The position numbers were made by a program, and so were the translations under genes. Shown here in pieces: positions 1-9,365 of a stretch of DNA of 64,000 nt (positions within the stretch are counted from its first letter, which is position 1; every line of letters begins with the position of its first letter). This DNA comes from Clostridium_AD sp937920395. Its GTDB lineage: Bacteria > Bacillota > Clostridia > Clostridiales > Clostridiaceae. The DNA lies in contig DAVZGP010000001.1 in NCBI GenBank assembly GCA_052274345.1, forward strand, positions 111,818-175,817, in the 5' to 3' direction. The notes below the pieces were generated by a model that searched no databases, was not told where the DNA came from, and saw nothing but the letters and a program-made list of their open reading frames with translations.

Positions 1-2077
1 TAATTTGCCACCTATAGAAATTTTTAATTTTAGAAACCCCACAAGTACAGGGTCCCAGCAATGTAATTTTATTATTATCTTTGATCCGATATTTTAAATT
101 TTCACCAACACTTTGTATGTTTTTTATCAACATTTCTTCATTCTCAGAACTCATAGTTATAACTAAAATACTTGTGAAAGGCGGATACTGCATGGCTTCT
201 CTCATCATAATTTCATTTTTATAAAAACTATCGTAATCATTATTAGCAGCATACTTAATTGTTAAATCATCTGCACTATACGTTTGAATAACTACCTTGC
301 CTTCCTTACTACCTCTACCAGCTCTTCCTGAAACTTGAGTAAGCAGTTGAAATGTTCGCTCAAACGCCCTATAATCCGGTAAATTAAGTGACAAATCAGC
401 AGCTATCACTCCAACTAATGTAACATCTTTAAAATCTAACCCTTTAGCGACCATTTGAGTTCCAATTAAAATATCTGCGCCTTTACTTTTAAATGTATTA
501 TATATATATTCATAAGAATTTTTTTTTCGTGTTGTGTCAAAGTCCATTCTTAAAGTTCTTGCACTCGGAAAGATTCTATTAATTTCTTGTTCAATTTTTT
601 CTGTTCCAACGCCAAAATATTTCACATAACTACTGCCACAACTAGGACAAACTTTACTGATTTTTTCCTTCTCACCACAGTAGTGGCATGTTAAGTATTC
701 ACCTGCACTATGATATGTTAATGAAATGTCACATTTTTTACATTTAAAAACATACCCACATTTTCTACAGGAAACAAATGTTGAAAACCCTCTTCTATTT
801 AAAAATAAAATCACCTGTTCATTTTTACTTAAGCACAACGCAATACCCTCATGTAGTGACTTACTAAATATTGATCGATTGTTATTCATAAGTTCCTCAC
901 GCATATCTACAATTTCTACTTTTGGCATTGCCGCACCATCTGCCCTCTCATTAATAGTAATTAATGAAAGTTCGTCTATTGTAGTTTTATAATAACTTTC
1001 AACAGATGGTGTAGCTGATCCTAGTACTAATTTACAATTTTCAAGTTCACATTTCATATATGCTATTTCACGAGCATCAAATTTCGGATCACTATCCGAT
1101 TTGTAACTAGCCTCATGTTCCTCATCTATAACAATTAATCCTAAGTTCTCAAAAGGTAAAAATATAGCTGATCTTGCACCAATAGCAATTTTAGCGTTTC
1201 CAAGTTTTACTCTCATCCATTCGTCAAAACGCTCACCATCTGACAATCTACTATGAAAAACCGCTATATCAGGACCAAACCTACCTTTAAATCTTTCAAC
1301 CATTTGAGGTGTTAAAGATATTTCTGGTATAAGTATTATAGATTGTTTATTTTCCTTTAACATATAACTAACCAATTTCATATATATTTCAGTTTTCCCA
1401 CTACCGGTAACTCCATGAATCAAAAATTTCTTTTTTTTAGAATTCATTATAAAATCCACTGATTGGCGTTGTTTTTCATTTAATATTTTTTCTTCGTACT
1501 TAGCATAATGTTTTTGATTATATCTGTTAATTGTAATCTCTTGCGTGGTTACAAACCCATGTTTAATCATTGTATTAATTGATGATAATGACAAATCAAA
1601 AGTTTTACTGAATTCATTCTTATTGTATTTCATTTTATTTGATTCTATTAACTCATAGATGCTCGTGTACGGTTCATTTAAAAATTTACCCTCTAACTGC
1701 TTACCTATTGTTAATACCAGTGATGTCTTCTTTTTTATCCCCTTTGTTATACCTCTTGGAATAATAACTTTTATACACTCTAGATAAGTACAGAGATACT
1801 TTTTTTTCATGATTTTGACAAGCTCAATGTCAGTTATTTTAAGAAGTGGCATTTCATCACATATTTTAGCTATCTCCTTAATATTAATAGTGCTATCACA
1901 TTGCGGGTATAGTTCTAATATAAAGGCATCTAATGTTCTGTTTCCTCTACCAAATGGAACCTTAACTCTATATCCTAACTGCACAATACCCAATAAACTA
2001 GTAGGTATTTTATATGTAAAAATTTTATCTACTTGAACTGAATCGTTATTCACCACCACTCCAGCATACTGATACAC
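1..2077 (-). CDS. priA: Primosomal protein N' (replication restart helicase PriA), 3' end cut by window edge
   Basis: Superfamily 2 DNA helicase that reloads the replisome at stalled forks. The reading frame is open from a GTG at 2077 (preceded by AAAGGGTG) to the window edge, about 692 codons. Seen in order: an N-terminal DNA-binding region starting VYQYAGVVVN, a Walker A motif GVTGSGKTE (near 1410), a DEEH box (LIVIDEEHEAS, near 1125), paired zinc-binding Cys motifs (near 640-770), and the C-terminal GPCTCGVSKIKNFYRWQI, which matches the end of PriA proteins. About 40 residues are therefore missing beyond the window. It is last in the yicC-remA-gmk-rpoZ-coaBC-priA series, but a hairpin terminator separates it from coaBC, so read-through or its own promoter must drive it. 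Confidence 0.95.
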   Translation of the reverse strand, partial: MYQYAGVVVNNDSVQVDKIFTYKIPTSLLGIVQLGYRVKVPFGRGNRTLDAFILELYPQCDSTINIKEIAKICDEMPLLKITDIELVKIMKKKYLCTYLECIKVIIPRGITKGIKKKTSLVLTIGKQLEGKFLNEPYTSIYELIESNKMKYNKNEFSKTFDLSLSSINTMIKHGFVTTQEITINRYNQKHYAKYEEKILNEKQRQSVDFIMNSKKKKFLIHGVTGSGKTEIYMKLVSYMLKENKQSIILIPEISLTPQMVERFKGRFGPDIAVFHSRLSDGERFDEWMRVKLGNAKIAIGARSAIFLPFENLGLIVIDEEHEASYKSDSDPKFDAREIAYMKCELENCKLVLGSATPSVESYYKTTIDELSLITINERADGAAMPKVEIVDMREELMNNNRSIFSKSLHEGIALCLSKNEQVILFLNRRGFSTFVSCRKCGYVFKCKKCDISLTYHSAGEYLTCHYCGEKEKISKVCPSCGSSYVKYFGVGTEKIEQEINRIFPSARTLRMDFDTTRKKNSYEYIYNTFKSKGADILIGTQMVAKGLDFKDVTLVGVIAADLSLNLPDYRAFERTFQLLTQVSGRAGRGSKEGKVVIQTYSADDLTIKYAANNDYDSFYKNEIMMREAMQYPPFTSILVITMSSENEEMLIKNIQSVGENLKYRIKDNNKITLLGPCTCGVSKIKNFYRWQI

Positions 2078-2114
2078 TTAATCACCCTTTTAATTTTATA
2101 ATTTTCTGTAATAT

Positions 2115-2138
2115 AAAAAAGCGCATTAGCGCTTTTTA
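2115..2138 (-). terminator. Intrinsic terminator overlapping the coaBC stop codon
   Basis: Read on the minus strand this is AAAAAGCGC, a four-base loop, then GCGCTTTTTT. The stem begins inside the last codons of coaBC (its stop is at 2126-2128). It would terminate or attenuate transcription entering priA. Confidence 0.7.
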
Positions 2139-3316
2139 TTTATTAAATTAAACAATTCCCTAGCAACTTGTTTTTTGGACATTATATCTAATGCTATTGG
2201 ATCGTTATCTTTGCTTAAAATAATTACCTTATTCTCTTCAGTTCCAAATCCACTGTCTGTTTTTGTTATATCGTTCGCAATTATATAATCCAAATTTTTC
2301 TTAAGTAGCTTTTCTTTTGCATTTTTGAGTAAATCATTACTTTCTGCTGCAAAACCTACTAAGATTTGATTCTTTTTATGTAATCCTAGTTCTTTTAAAA
2401 TATCGTTATCTCGTACAAACTCTAAGTTTAAAACATTTTCACTTTTCTTAATTTTACTACTAGAATATACCTTAGGTTTATAATCAGATACAGCAGCTGC
2501 TTTTATAACTATGTCACTATCTTCATATTTGCTTATTACAGCATTCCTCATATCTTCGTTTGTATTTACCTTAATTATACTTACACCAAAAGGTGTTTTT
2601 TCATTACATGGTCCTGATATTAATGTTACATCTGCCCCTCTGTCTCTTGCTTCCCTAGCAATTGAATATCCCATTTTCCCCGTTGACCTATTAGTTATAA
2701 ATCTTACAGGATCAATAGGTGCAATTGTAGGACCAGCTGTAACTAAAACCTTAGTACCAATCATATCCTTTATAGGATACAAATTACTCATAATCACTTC
2801 AAAGATATCTTCAGTTTGTGCAAGTTTTCCTTCTCCTATGTCACCACAAGCAAGCCTTCCTGATACTGGAGAAATAAACTCATAACCAAAATCCTTTAAC
2901 TTTTGAATATTACCTTGCACTATTGGATTATGATACATATTAACATTCATTGCTGGGGCAAAAATAACTTGTGCCTTAGTTGCCATAATAGTAGTTGTAA
3001 TCATATCATCTGCAATTCCATTTGCAATTTTCCCAATTATATTAGCAGTTGCTGGAACTACGACAAATAGATCTGCTTTTTTAGCAAGAGTTATATGTTG
3101 AATTTCCCATGCTTTAGGTTCCTGAAACATATCATGTATAACCATATTCTGACTAAGTGATTGAAAGCTTATTGGGTTTACAAACTCTATAGCAGATTTC
3201 GTCATTATAACATGCACATCAATATTTTCTTTTTTTAATCTACTAATAACATCTAGAGCCTTATATACAGCTATCCCGCCTGTAACACCGATGACTACTG
3301 TCTTTTTATTTTCCAT
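2126..3316 (-). CDS. coaBC: Bifunctional phosphopantothenoylcysteine decarboxylase / phosphopantothenate-cysteine ligase
   Basis: Catalyses two consecutive steps of coenzyme A synthesis from 4'-phosphopantothenate in the cytoplasm. The N-terminal flavoprotein (CoaC) half begins KTVVIGVTGGIAVYKALD and carries PAMNVNMYHNP and the active-site segment GRLACGDIGEGKL with the catalytic Cys. The C-terminal CoaB half starts around residue 188 (GTKVLVTAGPTIAPIDPVRF) with ITNRSTGKMGY and the nucleotide-binding KAAAVSDYKP. At 396 aa it is full length for the fusion. The ATG lies one base past the rpoZ stop, indicating translational coupling. Confidence 0.96.
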   Translation of the reverse strand: MENKKTVVIGVTGGIAVYKALDVISRLKKENIDVHVIMTKSAIEFVNPISFQSLSQNMVIHDMFQEPKAWEIQHITLAKKADLFVVVPATANIIGKIANGIADDMITTTIMATKAQVIFAPAMNVNMYHNPIVQGNIQKLKDFGYEFISPVSGRLACGDIGEGKLAQTEDIFEVIMSNLYPIKDMIGTKVLVTAGPTIAPIDPVRFITNRSTGKMGYSIAREARDRGADVTLISGPCNEKTPFGVSIIKVNTNEDMRNAVISKYEDSDIVIKAAAVSDYKPKVYSSSKIKKSENVLNLEFVRDNDILKELGLHKKNQILVGFAAESNDLLKNAKEKLLKKNLDYIIANDITKTDSGFGTEENKVIILSKDNDPIALDIMSKKQVARELFNLINKKR

Positions 3317-3317
3317 A

Positions 3318-3536
3318 CTATTTTATTCCTTCTTTTGTTGTAATTGCAACAATGGCTCCCTCATAAATCTCCTCTATAGCAATAGTAACAGGCTTCGTCG
3401 AATCCACCTGTACAAGTGGGCTTTGACCCTCTATTATTTGTCTTGCTCTTTTTGATGTTGCTACAACTAAAGAATACCTATTGTCAACTCTTTTTAATAA
3501 ATCTACTATTGATGGGCTAATCATTGAATTATTCAT
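3318..3536 (-). CDS. rpoZ: DNA-directed RNA polymerase omega subunit
   Basis: Small subunit that helps assemble and stabilise RNA polymerase. At 72 aa it has the usual clostridial size, with the typical MISPSIVDLLKRVDNRYSLV start and the conserved ATSKRARQI helix. Its ATG overlaps the end of gmk by 8 bases and its stop abuts coaBC, the common Firmicutes order gmk-rpoZ-coaBC. Confidence 0.95.
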   Translation of the reverse strand: MNNSMISPSIVDLLKRVDNRYSLVVATSKRARQIIEGQSPLVQVDSTKPVTIAIEEIYEGAIVAITTKEGIK

Positions 3537-4140
3537 TTATAATTTCCTCCTTTAAAAAATCTCCATTCATTCTATCGACTCTACATCTTTCTGCAATGAC
3601 AATACTTTGAATTTTCTCACATGCACTATCAACAGTATCGTTCACAACTGCATAATCATATTTTGAGACAAAACTTATTTCTTCATGCGCAGACGTAAAT
3701 CTAGTCATTAATGACTCCGGTGTTTCACTTCCTCTATTTGTAATTCTATTTCTTAATTCCTCCATAGATGGTGGAAGTATAAAAATAAATAAACCATTTG
3801 GATAAGCCATTTTCACCTTAAGCGCGCCTTGAATATCTATTTCAAGTATTACATCACGACCAGTCTCGAGCACTTTTAAAACCTCAGATTTAGGCGTACC
3901 ATAACAGTTTCCATAAACCTGTGCATATTCTAAAAAGTCTTTTGATTCAATCCTTTCTAGAAATTCTTCTCTAGATATAAAATAGTAATTTACACCATCT
4001 ATCTCAGAATTTCTTGGGCTTCTCGTAGTCGCTGAAACTGAAATCCAGAAATTATTTTTTTTAAGAAGCGCCTCGCATACAGTCCCTTTACCAGCACCGG
4101 AAGGTCCTGAAATTACGATTAACTGTCCTTTACTCCTCAT
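3529..4140 (-). CDS. gmk: Guanylate kinase
   Basis: Phosphorylates GMP to GDP with ATP. The protein starts MRSKGQLIVISGPSGAGKGT, whose GPSGAGKGT is the P-loop. It also has SATTRSPR and the GMP-binding region DGVNYYFISREEF, then EIDIQGALKVK. The frame stays open upstream to 4281, but that stretch lies inside remA in another frame. The ATG at 4140 gives 203 aa, the normal family length, and overlaps the last 11 bases of remA. I therefore reject the longer 250-residue version. Confidence 0.94.
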   Translation of the reverse strand: MRSKGQLIVISGPSGAGKGTVCEALLKKNNFWISVSATTRSPRNSEIDGVNYYFISREEFLERIESKDFLEYAQVYGNCYGTPKSEVLKVLETGRDVILEIDIQGALKVKMAYPNGLFIFILPPSMEELRNRITNRGSETPESLMTRFTSAHEEISFVSKYDYAVVNDTVDSACEKIQSIVIAERCRVDRMNGDFLKEEIINE

Positions 4141-4411
4141 TATTCTCAACCTCGTCCAAATGGTCCTCATCTTTAACAGATAATCTATGTGCAACAGTTT
4201 CAGGCTGAACAGCTGATAAAATAACATGATCACTATCTGTAATAATAACTGCTCTGGTCCTTCTTCCATAAGTAGCATCAATTAGCATTCCTCGATCTCT
4301 TGCCTCTTGAATTATTCTTTTTATAGGCGCTGATTCAGGGCTGACTATAGCTACTAATCTATTCGCTGAAACAATGTTTCCAAACCCTATGTTTATCAAC
4401 TTTATACTCAT
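4130..4411 (-). CDS. remA: RemA-family (DUF370) DNA-binding regulator
   Basis: RemA of Bacillus is a DNA-binding activator of matrix and osmoprotection genes; in clostridia it is a conserved neighbour of gmk. The 93-aa protein has the hallmark start MSIKLINIGFGNIVSANR and the internal YGRRTRAVIITDS stretch, and an acidic tail. A good GGAGGCA ribosome site precedes the ATG. Family membership is clear; the target genes in this organism are unknown. Confidence 0.9.
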   Translation of the reverse strand: MSIKLINIGFGNIVSANRLVAIVSPESAPIKRIIQEARDRGMLIDATYGRRTRAVIITDSDHVILSAVQPETVAHRLSVKDEDHLDEVENNEE

Positions 4412-4425
4412 CGTGTGCCTCCAGT

Positions 4426-5304
4426 TTATTCTATGTTTTGTATTTGTTCTCTAATCTTTTCTATTTCGCTTTTCATACTGATTACTGTGTTTAAAATTTC
4501 CAAATCATTTGCTTTTGAAGCTATAGTGTTTGTTTCCCTATTCATTTCTTGAATAATAAAATCAAGTTTTCTACCAATAGGTTCGTCTAAAATTAGAGTT
4601 TCCTTCATTTGATTTATATGACTATTTAATCTTACAATTTCTTCATCTATTCCTGCTTTGTCAGCAAAAATTGCAATCTCCATAGCAACTCTATTTTCAT
4701 CAAAATCAACTTCCTTATGTAAGGCATTAAGCCTTTGGTTTAGCTTTGTTTTATACTCACAAACAACAAACGGTGCCCTTGTCTTAACTTTCTCAACTAA
4801 TTCATTAATTATATTGCACTTAATTATAACATCCTCAAGTAACTTTTTACCTTCTCTTTCTCTCATAAAAAGAAGAGCCCCAAGCGCCTTTGTTAATGCT
4901 AACTCAATCTGCTCAAAGGTTTCTGAAACATCTTCTTCCTTTTGTTTAAGGGTTATTACTTCTGGTAATTTAGCTACCGTTGCAACAGATATATCATCAC
5001 TTAGACCATATTTATCCCTTAAAATTCCAAGACAATTTATATAACTTGCAGCTAATTTTTCATTCAAATACGCTTCAACATCTTCCTTATCATAATTACC
5101 TTGAGTTACAAAAACATCAAGTTTTCCTCTGTTTACTTTTTCACCAATTATTTTGCGGATTTTATCCTCAAAAGATATTAATACTCTAGGCATTCTTATA
5201 TTAGTTTCAAAATATCTATGATTAACACTTTTAATCTCAATTGTAAAACTTTTACCATCTTTTTCAGAGCTTCCTCTCCCAAATCCGGTCATACTCCTAA
5301 TCAT
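4426..5304 (-). CDS. yicC: YicC-family endoribonuclease
   Basis: YicC/YloC proteins are conserved endoribonucleases (DUF1732 at the C terminus). The start MIRSMTGFGRGSSEKDG and the C-terminal GRKLDFIIQEMNRETNTIASKA are diagnostic. An upstream ATG at 5322 would add six residues, but the ATG at 5304 matches the conserved N terminus, has GGAAGG ten bases upstream, and gives 292 aa, the usual length. It is the first gene of the operon running to coaBC. Confidence 0.92.
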   Translation of the reverse strand: MIRSMTGFGRGSSEKDGKSFTIEIKSVNHRYFETNIRMPRVLISFEDKIRKIIGEKVNRGKLDVFVTQGNYDKEDVEAYLNEKLAASYINCLGILRDKYGLSDDISVATVAKLPEVITLKQKEEDVSETFEQIELALTKALGALLFMREREGKKLLEDVIIKCNIINELVEKVKTRAPFVVCEYKTKLNQRLNALHKEVDFDENRVAMEIAIFADKAGIDEEIVRLNSHINQMKETLILDEPIGRKLDFIIQEMNRETNTIASKANDLEILNTVISMKSEIEKIREQIQNIE

Positions 5305-5344
5305 AACAAGACATCCTTCCATTGTTCATTGTGACCTCGTAATA

Positions 5345-5374
5345 AGTATACATAAAGTATTACCTTAATTTCAA
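5345..5374 (-). promoter_or_regulatory. Putative sigma-A promoter for the yicC operon
   Basis: On the minus strand: TTGAAA, 18-base spacer, TATACT, about 40 bases upstream of the yicC start. It is a visual match to the vegetative consensus in an otherwise gene-free 200-base gap, where I see nothing else. Confidence 0.5.
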
Positions 5375-5512
5375 GCTAAAATTATAAGTTTTTACTTTTA
5401 TTACGATTTTCATTAAAAAATACTATCAAGCGGTAATTTTATAGATTTTAAAAACAGCTCTTACTATTAATAAAATATTTCCTATATATCTTATATTATA
5501 CCAATAATAATA

Positions 5513-6667
5513 TTAATCACCACATTTTTTTAAAGATTTTAAAGCTTCTTCAATAATGAGCTTATCTTTTGTAAGAGCTATACGGAAATAATCGTATCCA
5601 ATTTTTCCAAAAACATTGCCTGGTGTAACCACAATTCCATGATTAATCAGCAATTCTTCACAAAATTCATTTGTCGTATAATTTTTAGGTGTTCTACACC
5701 ATAAATAAAACGTAGCTTCAGTATCAAAGAATTTTATATTTTTCTCTAGTAAAACATTTTTAGCTACTTCACGTCTTTCATCATATATTTTTCTTATATT
5801 ATGAACATAATCACGTTCTAAATTAAGAGCAGCAACTGCGGCCTTTTGCACTGGTATGAATTGACCAGAATCACAATTACTTTTTATTTTTAAAAGAGCA
5901 TTTATTACTTTAGCATTACCTACAGCATACCCTATTCTATATCCTGTCATATTATAAGTTTTAGATAAAGTCCCAAATTCCACATTTTTTCTTAATACAT
6001 CGTATTGCATAAGGCTAATTGGCTCTTTATCTTCCTTAATTATCTCATTATATGCTGAATCATTGCATAAAACAATATTATTATCATAAGAAAACTTTAT
6101 AATATGCTTATAAAACTCTTTACTTGCTACTGCACCTGTAGGGTTATTAGGATAATTAATAAAAATCAATTTACATTTATTAACAATAATTTCAGGAATA
6201 TCATCAAGCCTTGGCATATATCCATTGCTTTGTGTTAATGGCACAGTATACGGCACACAACCCCATAGTTTTGAACAAATGCTATAAACTGGATATGCCG
6301 GTTCAGGTACTATTACACAATCCCCTATATCACATACAGCTGGAATGATGTTGTTTATACCTTCTTTTGATCCTATTAGAATTATTACTTCGTCTAAATC
6401 GAGGCATACATTATAAACTTGATTATAGTATTTTATAACTGCTTTTTTCAGTTCAATTATCCCATCATAAGGAGGATAATTATTGTAATTTTCACATTTT
6501 AAGGCTTCTATTAGTGCATCTGTAATTTTTGAATTGACTGATAAATCTGGATCTCCTATACTAAGGTCAATAATTTTTTCACCAGAAGTAATAGCTTTTT
6601 TTTTAATATCATCAATCTTTTTAAAATGATATTCGGAAACATTAGAAAGTCTATTATTTATTTTCAT
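5513..6667 (-). CDS. Class I/II pyridoxal-phosphate aminotransferase, LL-diaminopimelate aminotransferase-like
   Basis: Fold-type I PLP aminotransferase. Seen: LSIGDPDLSVN near the N terminus, YPPYDGIIELKKAV, the NYPNNPTGAVAS motif, and GTLSKTYNMTGYRIGY with the Schiff-base lysine. The Arg that binds the substrate carboxylate is in the C-terminal DYFRIAL. Length (384 aa) and the GDPDL/YPPYDG pattern resemble LL-diaminopimelate aminotransferase (lysine synthesis), but class I enzymes of other specificity look alike and no lysine gene is adjacent. ATG with AAAGGATG upstream. The gene stands alone. Confidence 0.75.
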   Translation of the reverse strand: MKINNRLSNVSEYHFKKIDDIKKKAITSGEKIIDLSIGDPDLSVNSKITDALIEALKCENYNNYPPYDGIIELKKAVIKYYNQVYNVCLDLDEVIILIGSKEGINNIIPAVCDIGDCVIVPEPAYPVYSICSKLWGCVPYTVPLTQSNGYMPRLDDIPEIIVNKCKLIFINYPNNPTGAVASKEFYKHIIKFSYDNNIVLCNDSAYNEIIKEDKEPISLMQYDVLRKNVEFGTLSKTYNMTGYRIGYAVGNAKVINALLKIKSNCDSGQFIPVQKAAVAALNLERDYVHNIRKIYDERREVAKNVLLEKNIKFFDTEATFYLWCRTPKNYTTNEFCEELLINHGIVVTPGNVFGKIGYDYFRIALTKDKLIIEEALKSLKKCGD

Positions 6668-6759
6668 AGTATCATCCTTTACATAGTTTTTATTATATTA
6701 TTCGGATAATACTAACTTTGTTACATTTGAAAGATTACTAAAAAAAACACTTAAATTAT

Positions 6760-6815
6760 AAACTGGTACCTATAGAATAGATTTCTTAAAAGTTCTATTC
6801 TGTAGGTACCAGTTT
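6760..6815. repeat. Long imperfect inverted repeat (21-bp arms)
   Basis: Left arm 6760-6780 (AAACTGGTACCTATAGAATA..) and right arm 6795-6815 are reverse complements with one G/T mismatch, separated by 14 bases. It sits between the convergently placed end of the permease gene and the start of the aminotransferase. There is no T-run on either side, so it is not a classical terminator. Confidence 0.7.
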
Positions 6816-6847
6816 AACCTCTTAATATTATTTTATTACATCACTAA

Positions 6848-8269
6848 CTAAGGCAATACAATAAATCTAATTATAAATAATGCTGCTAAAACATAAACTA
6901 TAGGACTAACTTCCTTTTGCCTTCCTGTTACAACTTTTACTATTGGATAAAAAATAATTCCTGCAGCTATTCCATTTGCTATACTATAACTAAATGGCAT
7001 TATTGCTATTGTAAAGAATGCTGGAAGTGCTTCTGTAAAATCGTCGAAATCAATCTTTGTAATTGAGCTCATCATAAGGACTCCAACTATTACAAGTGCT
7101 GGTGCAGTAGCCTCAGCTGGTACTATTCCTACCAGTCCACTAAAAAATAAAGAACATAAAAATAGCACTCCTACTGTAGCTGATGTAAGACCTGTTCTTC
7201 CACCTTCTGCAACTCCTGCTGTAGATTCGACATAAGTTACTATTGTACTTGTTCCCATAACTGCTCCTGCAGTAGTTGCTAATGCATCTGACATTAATGC
7301 TTTATTCATATTCTTTACTCGTCCATTCTCATCGAGCATCTTAGCTTTTGTTGCTGTTCCCACGAGTGTTCCTATTGTATCAAATAAATCCACTAAACTA
7401 AAGGTTATTACAACCATTACTACACTCATTATTGCTGAAAATACTCCCTTACTAGCACCTGATCCTAAAAGACCCGCAAAATCAAACTGCATAAATGTTG
7501 GTGAAAGAGACGGTGGTTTGCTGAATATCACAACACCTGCTAGTTTTGTAATTCCAAAAGGAATGCCCACTATAGCAGTTATTACAATTCCAAATAGTAT
7601 AGACCCCTTTATTTTTCTAGCCATTAATATTGCCGTAACAGTTAAACCTATTAATGTAACTATCGCACTTGGAGATGTTAACTTACCAAAGGCTACTAAA
7701 GTTTCTTTATTACTTACAATTATTCCGCCACCCTTAAAACCTATAAGTGCTATAAATAGTCCGATACCGCCTGAAATAGCAAGCTTCAAATTTTGTGGCA
7801 ATGCATCCACTATTTTTTCTCGTATTGATGTAAGAGTTATTATTATAAATAAAATTCCTGATATAAAAACTGCTGCTAACGCTTGTTGCCATGTATATCC
7901 AAGTCCCAAACATACACTATAAGTAAAAAATGCATTTAATCCCATTCCTGGTGCCTGTGCAAATGGAAGATTAGCATAAAAAGCCATTACAAATGTACCC
8001 ACAGCTGCTGCAATGCATGTAGCTGCAAAAACAGATGCTACAACTGGATCATTTAATGCGTTGAAACCGGCTGCCCCATCACCCTTTATCCCAGGTAAAT
8101 TCATTCCTGCAAATTTAAGAATATTAGGATTTACAAATATAATATATGCCATGGTAATGAATGTAGTTATCCCCGCAAGTATTTCTGTTTTTACTGTAGT
8201 TTTGTTTTCTCTTAATTTGAAAAGCTTCTCAAATATAGAATTTTTTTCAATATTTTCTGTTGATTTCAT
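6848..8269 (-). CDS. NCS2-family (AzgA-like) purine permease
   Basis: Membrane transporter, probably for guanine/hypoxanthine or adenine by proton symport. The 473-aa protein has about 12-14 hydrophobic segments and the conserved AzgA/PbuG-type features: EILAGITTFITMAYIIFVNP near the N terminus, GMGLNAFFTYSVC, and the later FSLVDLFDTIGTLVGTATKA and TTAGAVMGTSTIVTYVES blocks. A GGGGA ribosome site precedes the ATG. No purine riboswitch is visible upstream, but a promoter with an embedded palindrome is (8308-8336). Confidence 0.88.
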   Translation of the reverse strand: MKSTENIEKNSIFEKLFKLRENKTTVKTEILAGITTFITMAYIIFVNPNILKFAGMNLPGIKGDGAAGFNALNDPVVASVFAATCIAAAVGTFVMAFYANLPFAQAPGMGLNAFFTYSVCLGLGYTWQQALAAVFISGILFIIITLTSIREKIVDALPQNLKLAISGGIGLFIALIGFKGGGIIVSNKETLVAFGKLTSPSAIVTLIGLTVTAILMARKIKGSILFGIVITAIVGIPFGITKLAGVVIFSKPPSLSPTFMQFDFAGLLGSGASKGVFSAIMSVVMVVITFSLVDLFDTIGTLVGTATKAKMLDENGRVKNMNKALMSDALATTAGAVMGTSTIVTYVESTAGVAEGGRTGLTSATVGVLFLCSLFFSGLVGIVPAEATAPALVIVGVLMMSSITKIDFDDFTEALPAFFTIAIMPFSYSIANGIAAGIIFYPIVKVVTGRQKEVSPIVYVLAALFIIRFIVLP

Positions 8270-8307
8270 GTTTATCCCCTATTCTGTATTTTATTTTTTA
8301 TACAAAC

Positions 8308-8336
8308 ATAATATCAAAAACGTACGTTTACGTCAA
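8308..8336 (-). promoter_or_regulatory. Promoter of the purine permease with a palindromic operator in the spacer
   Basis: Minus strand TTGACG, 17-base spacer, TATTAT. A perfect 12-base palindrome AAACGTACGTTT (8318-8329) fills the spacer, a position where a repressor would block RNA polymerase. It does not resemble the PurR box. The operator role is inferred. Confidence 0.55.
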
Positions 8337-8369
8337 TACCATGACGAATATTTAATCATATTTTGCTCA

Positions 8370-9365
8370 TTAAATTCGGCTTCTATATCTTCCGTCTTCG
8401 AACATATGTTCAATTTCTTTTAGATTTGTTGTACTAGCAAGTGCCAGCATAAGTTTAATTCTAGCCTTTTGACCTGGCAGACTATCTCCAAAAATAACGC
8501 CTGCATTCCTAAGTTCTTTTCCACCACCTGGGTATCCATAGGAATCTAATACTCTTCCTTTAAAGCATCTAGACACCATAACAACTGCCACGCCCTTTGC
8601 AATAGCTGTTTTTACGCCTTCTGCCATTTTCGGTGGAATATTTCCTCTTCCCATAGCTTCAATAACAATTCCTCTTGCACCTTCCTTTACACAAAAATCA
8701 ATTAATTTTGAATCCATTCCAGCACAAGCTTTTATTAAATCCACTCTATTTTCTATCTTATCTGTTATTATATGTTCTTTTTTTAAACTATCCCTATAAA
8801 ATATTGCTACATTATTATCTATAATTCCTATTGGTCCAAACTCGGGGCTCTGAAAAGTATTTAGGTGCATTGAATGTGTTTTAGTAACTTCACTAGCACA
8901 ATTAAGTTCATCATTTAAGCATACTAATACTCCCCTATTACGTGCCTCCTTGGAAATCGCAGTACAAATAGCAGCCGATAAATTTGCAGGGCCATCATAA
9001 CCAAGTTCCGAACCATTTCTCATTGAACCTGTAACAATTACCGGCTTTGGATTATCAATAGTTAGATGTAATAGATATGCTGTTTCCTCAAGTGTGTCCG
9101 TACCATGAGTAACTACAACCCCACATATATCCTCTCGAATTAAAAGTTTTTTTATGTATCTAGACAAATCCAACATGATTTCTGGCGTCATATGAGGGCC
9201 TGGCATGTTTGAGAAAGTATATGATTCTATTTCGGCATACTTTTCAATTCCTGTAACCATAGACATTATTTCTTCTCCACTTAGAGTTGGAACTGCTGCC
9301 TTTATTCTTGGATCTAATGTCATAGAAATTGTGCCGCCATTAAAAATAACCGCAACTTTTTTCAC
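8370..9365 (-). CDS. ansA: L-asparaginase
   Basis: Hydrolyses asparagine to aspartate and ammonia. The two catalytic signatures are present: NGGTISMT near residue 9 (nucleophilic Thr) and VVVTHGTDTLEET around residue 83 (Thr-Asp pair). TGSMRNGSELGYDGPANL and the C-terminal VVMVSRCFKGRV match the family. At 331 aa with no signal peptide it looks like the cytoplasmic type. The GTG start at 9365 has AGGAGGT eight bases upstream; an AnsA versus AnsB choice is not certain. Confidence 0.9.
   Translation of the reverse strand: MKKVAVIFNGGTISMTLDPRIKAAVPTLSGEEIMSMVTGIEKYAEIESYTFSNMPGPHMTPEIMLDLSRYIKKLLIREDICGVVVTHGTDTLEETAYLLHLTIDNPKPVIVTGSMRNGSELGYDGPANLSAAICTAISKEARNRGVLVCLNDELNCASEVTKTHSMHLNTFQSPEFGPIGIIDNNVAIFYRDSLKKEHIITDKIENRVDLIKACAGMDSKLIDFCVKEGARGIVIEAMGRGNIPPKMAEGVKTAIAKGVAVVMVSRCFKGRVLDSYGYPGGGKELRNAGVIFGDSLPGQKARIKLMLALASTTNLKEIEHMFEDGRYRSRI

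Noticed and set aside
2511..2885. Plus-strand open frame of 124 codons opposite coaBC
   Set aside because: It is the antisense shadow of a clear coaBC gene, with no ribosome site and no recognisable product.
4141..4281. Longer guanylate kinase reading frame with 47 extra N-terminal residues
   Set aside because: The extra part lies within remA in another frame and does not match the family; the ATG at 4140 gives normal length.
8270..8369. Search for a purine riboswitch before the permease
   Set aside because: The short leader lacks the conserved loop sequences of the purine aptamer.
8013..8423. Plus-strand open frame opposite the permease and asparaginase genes
   Set aside because: Antisense of two well-supported genes; no coding features of its own.
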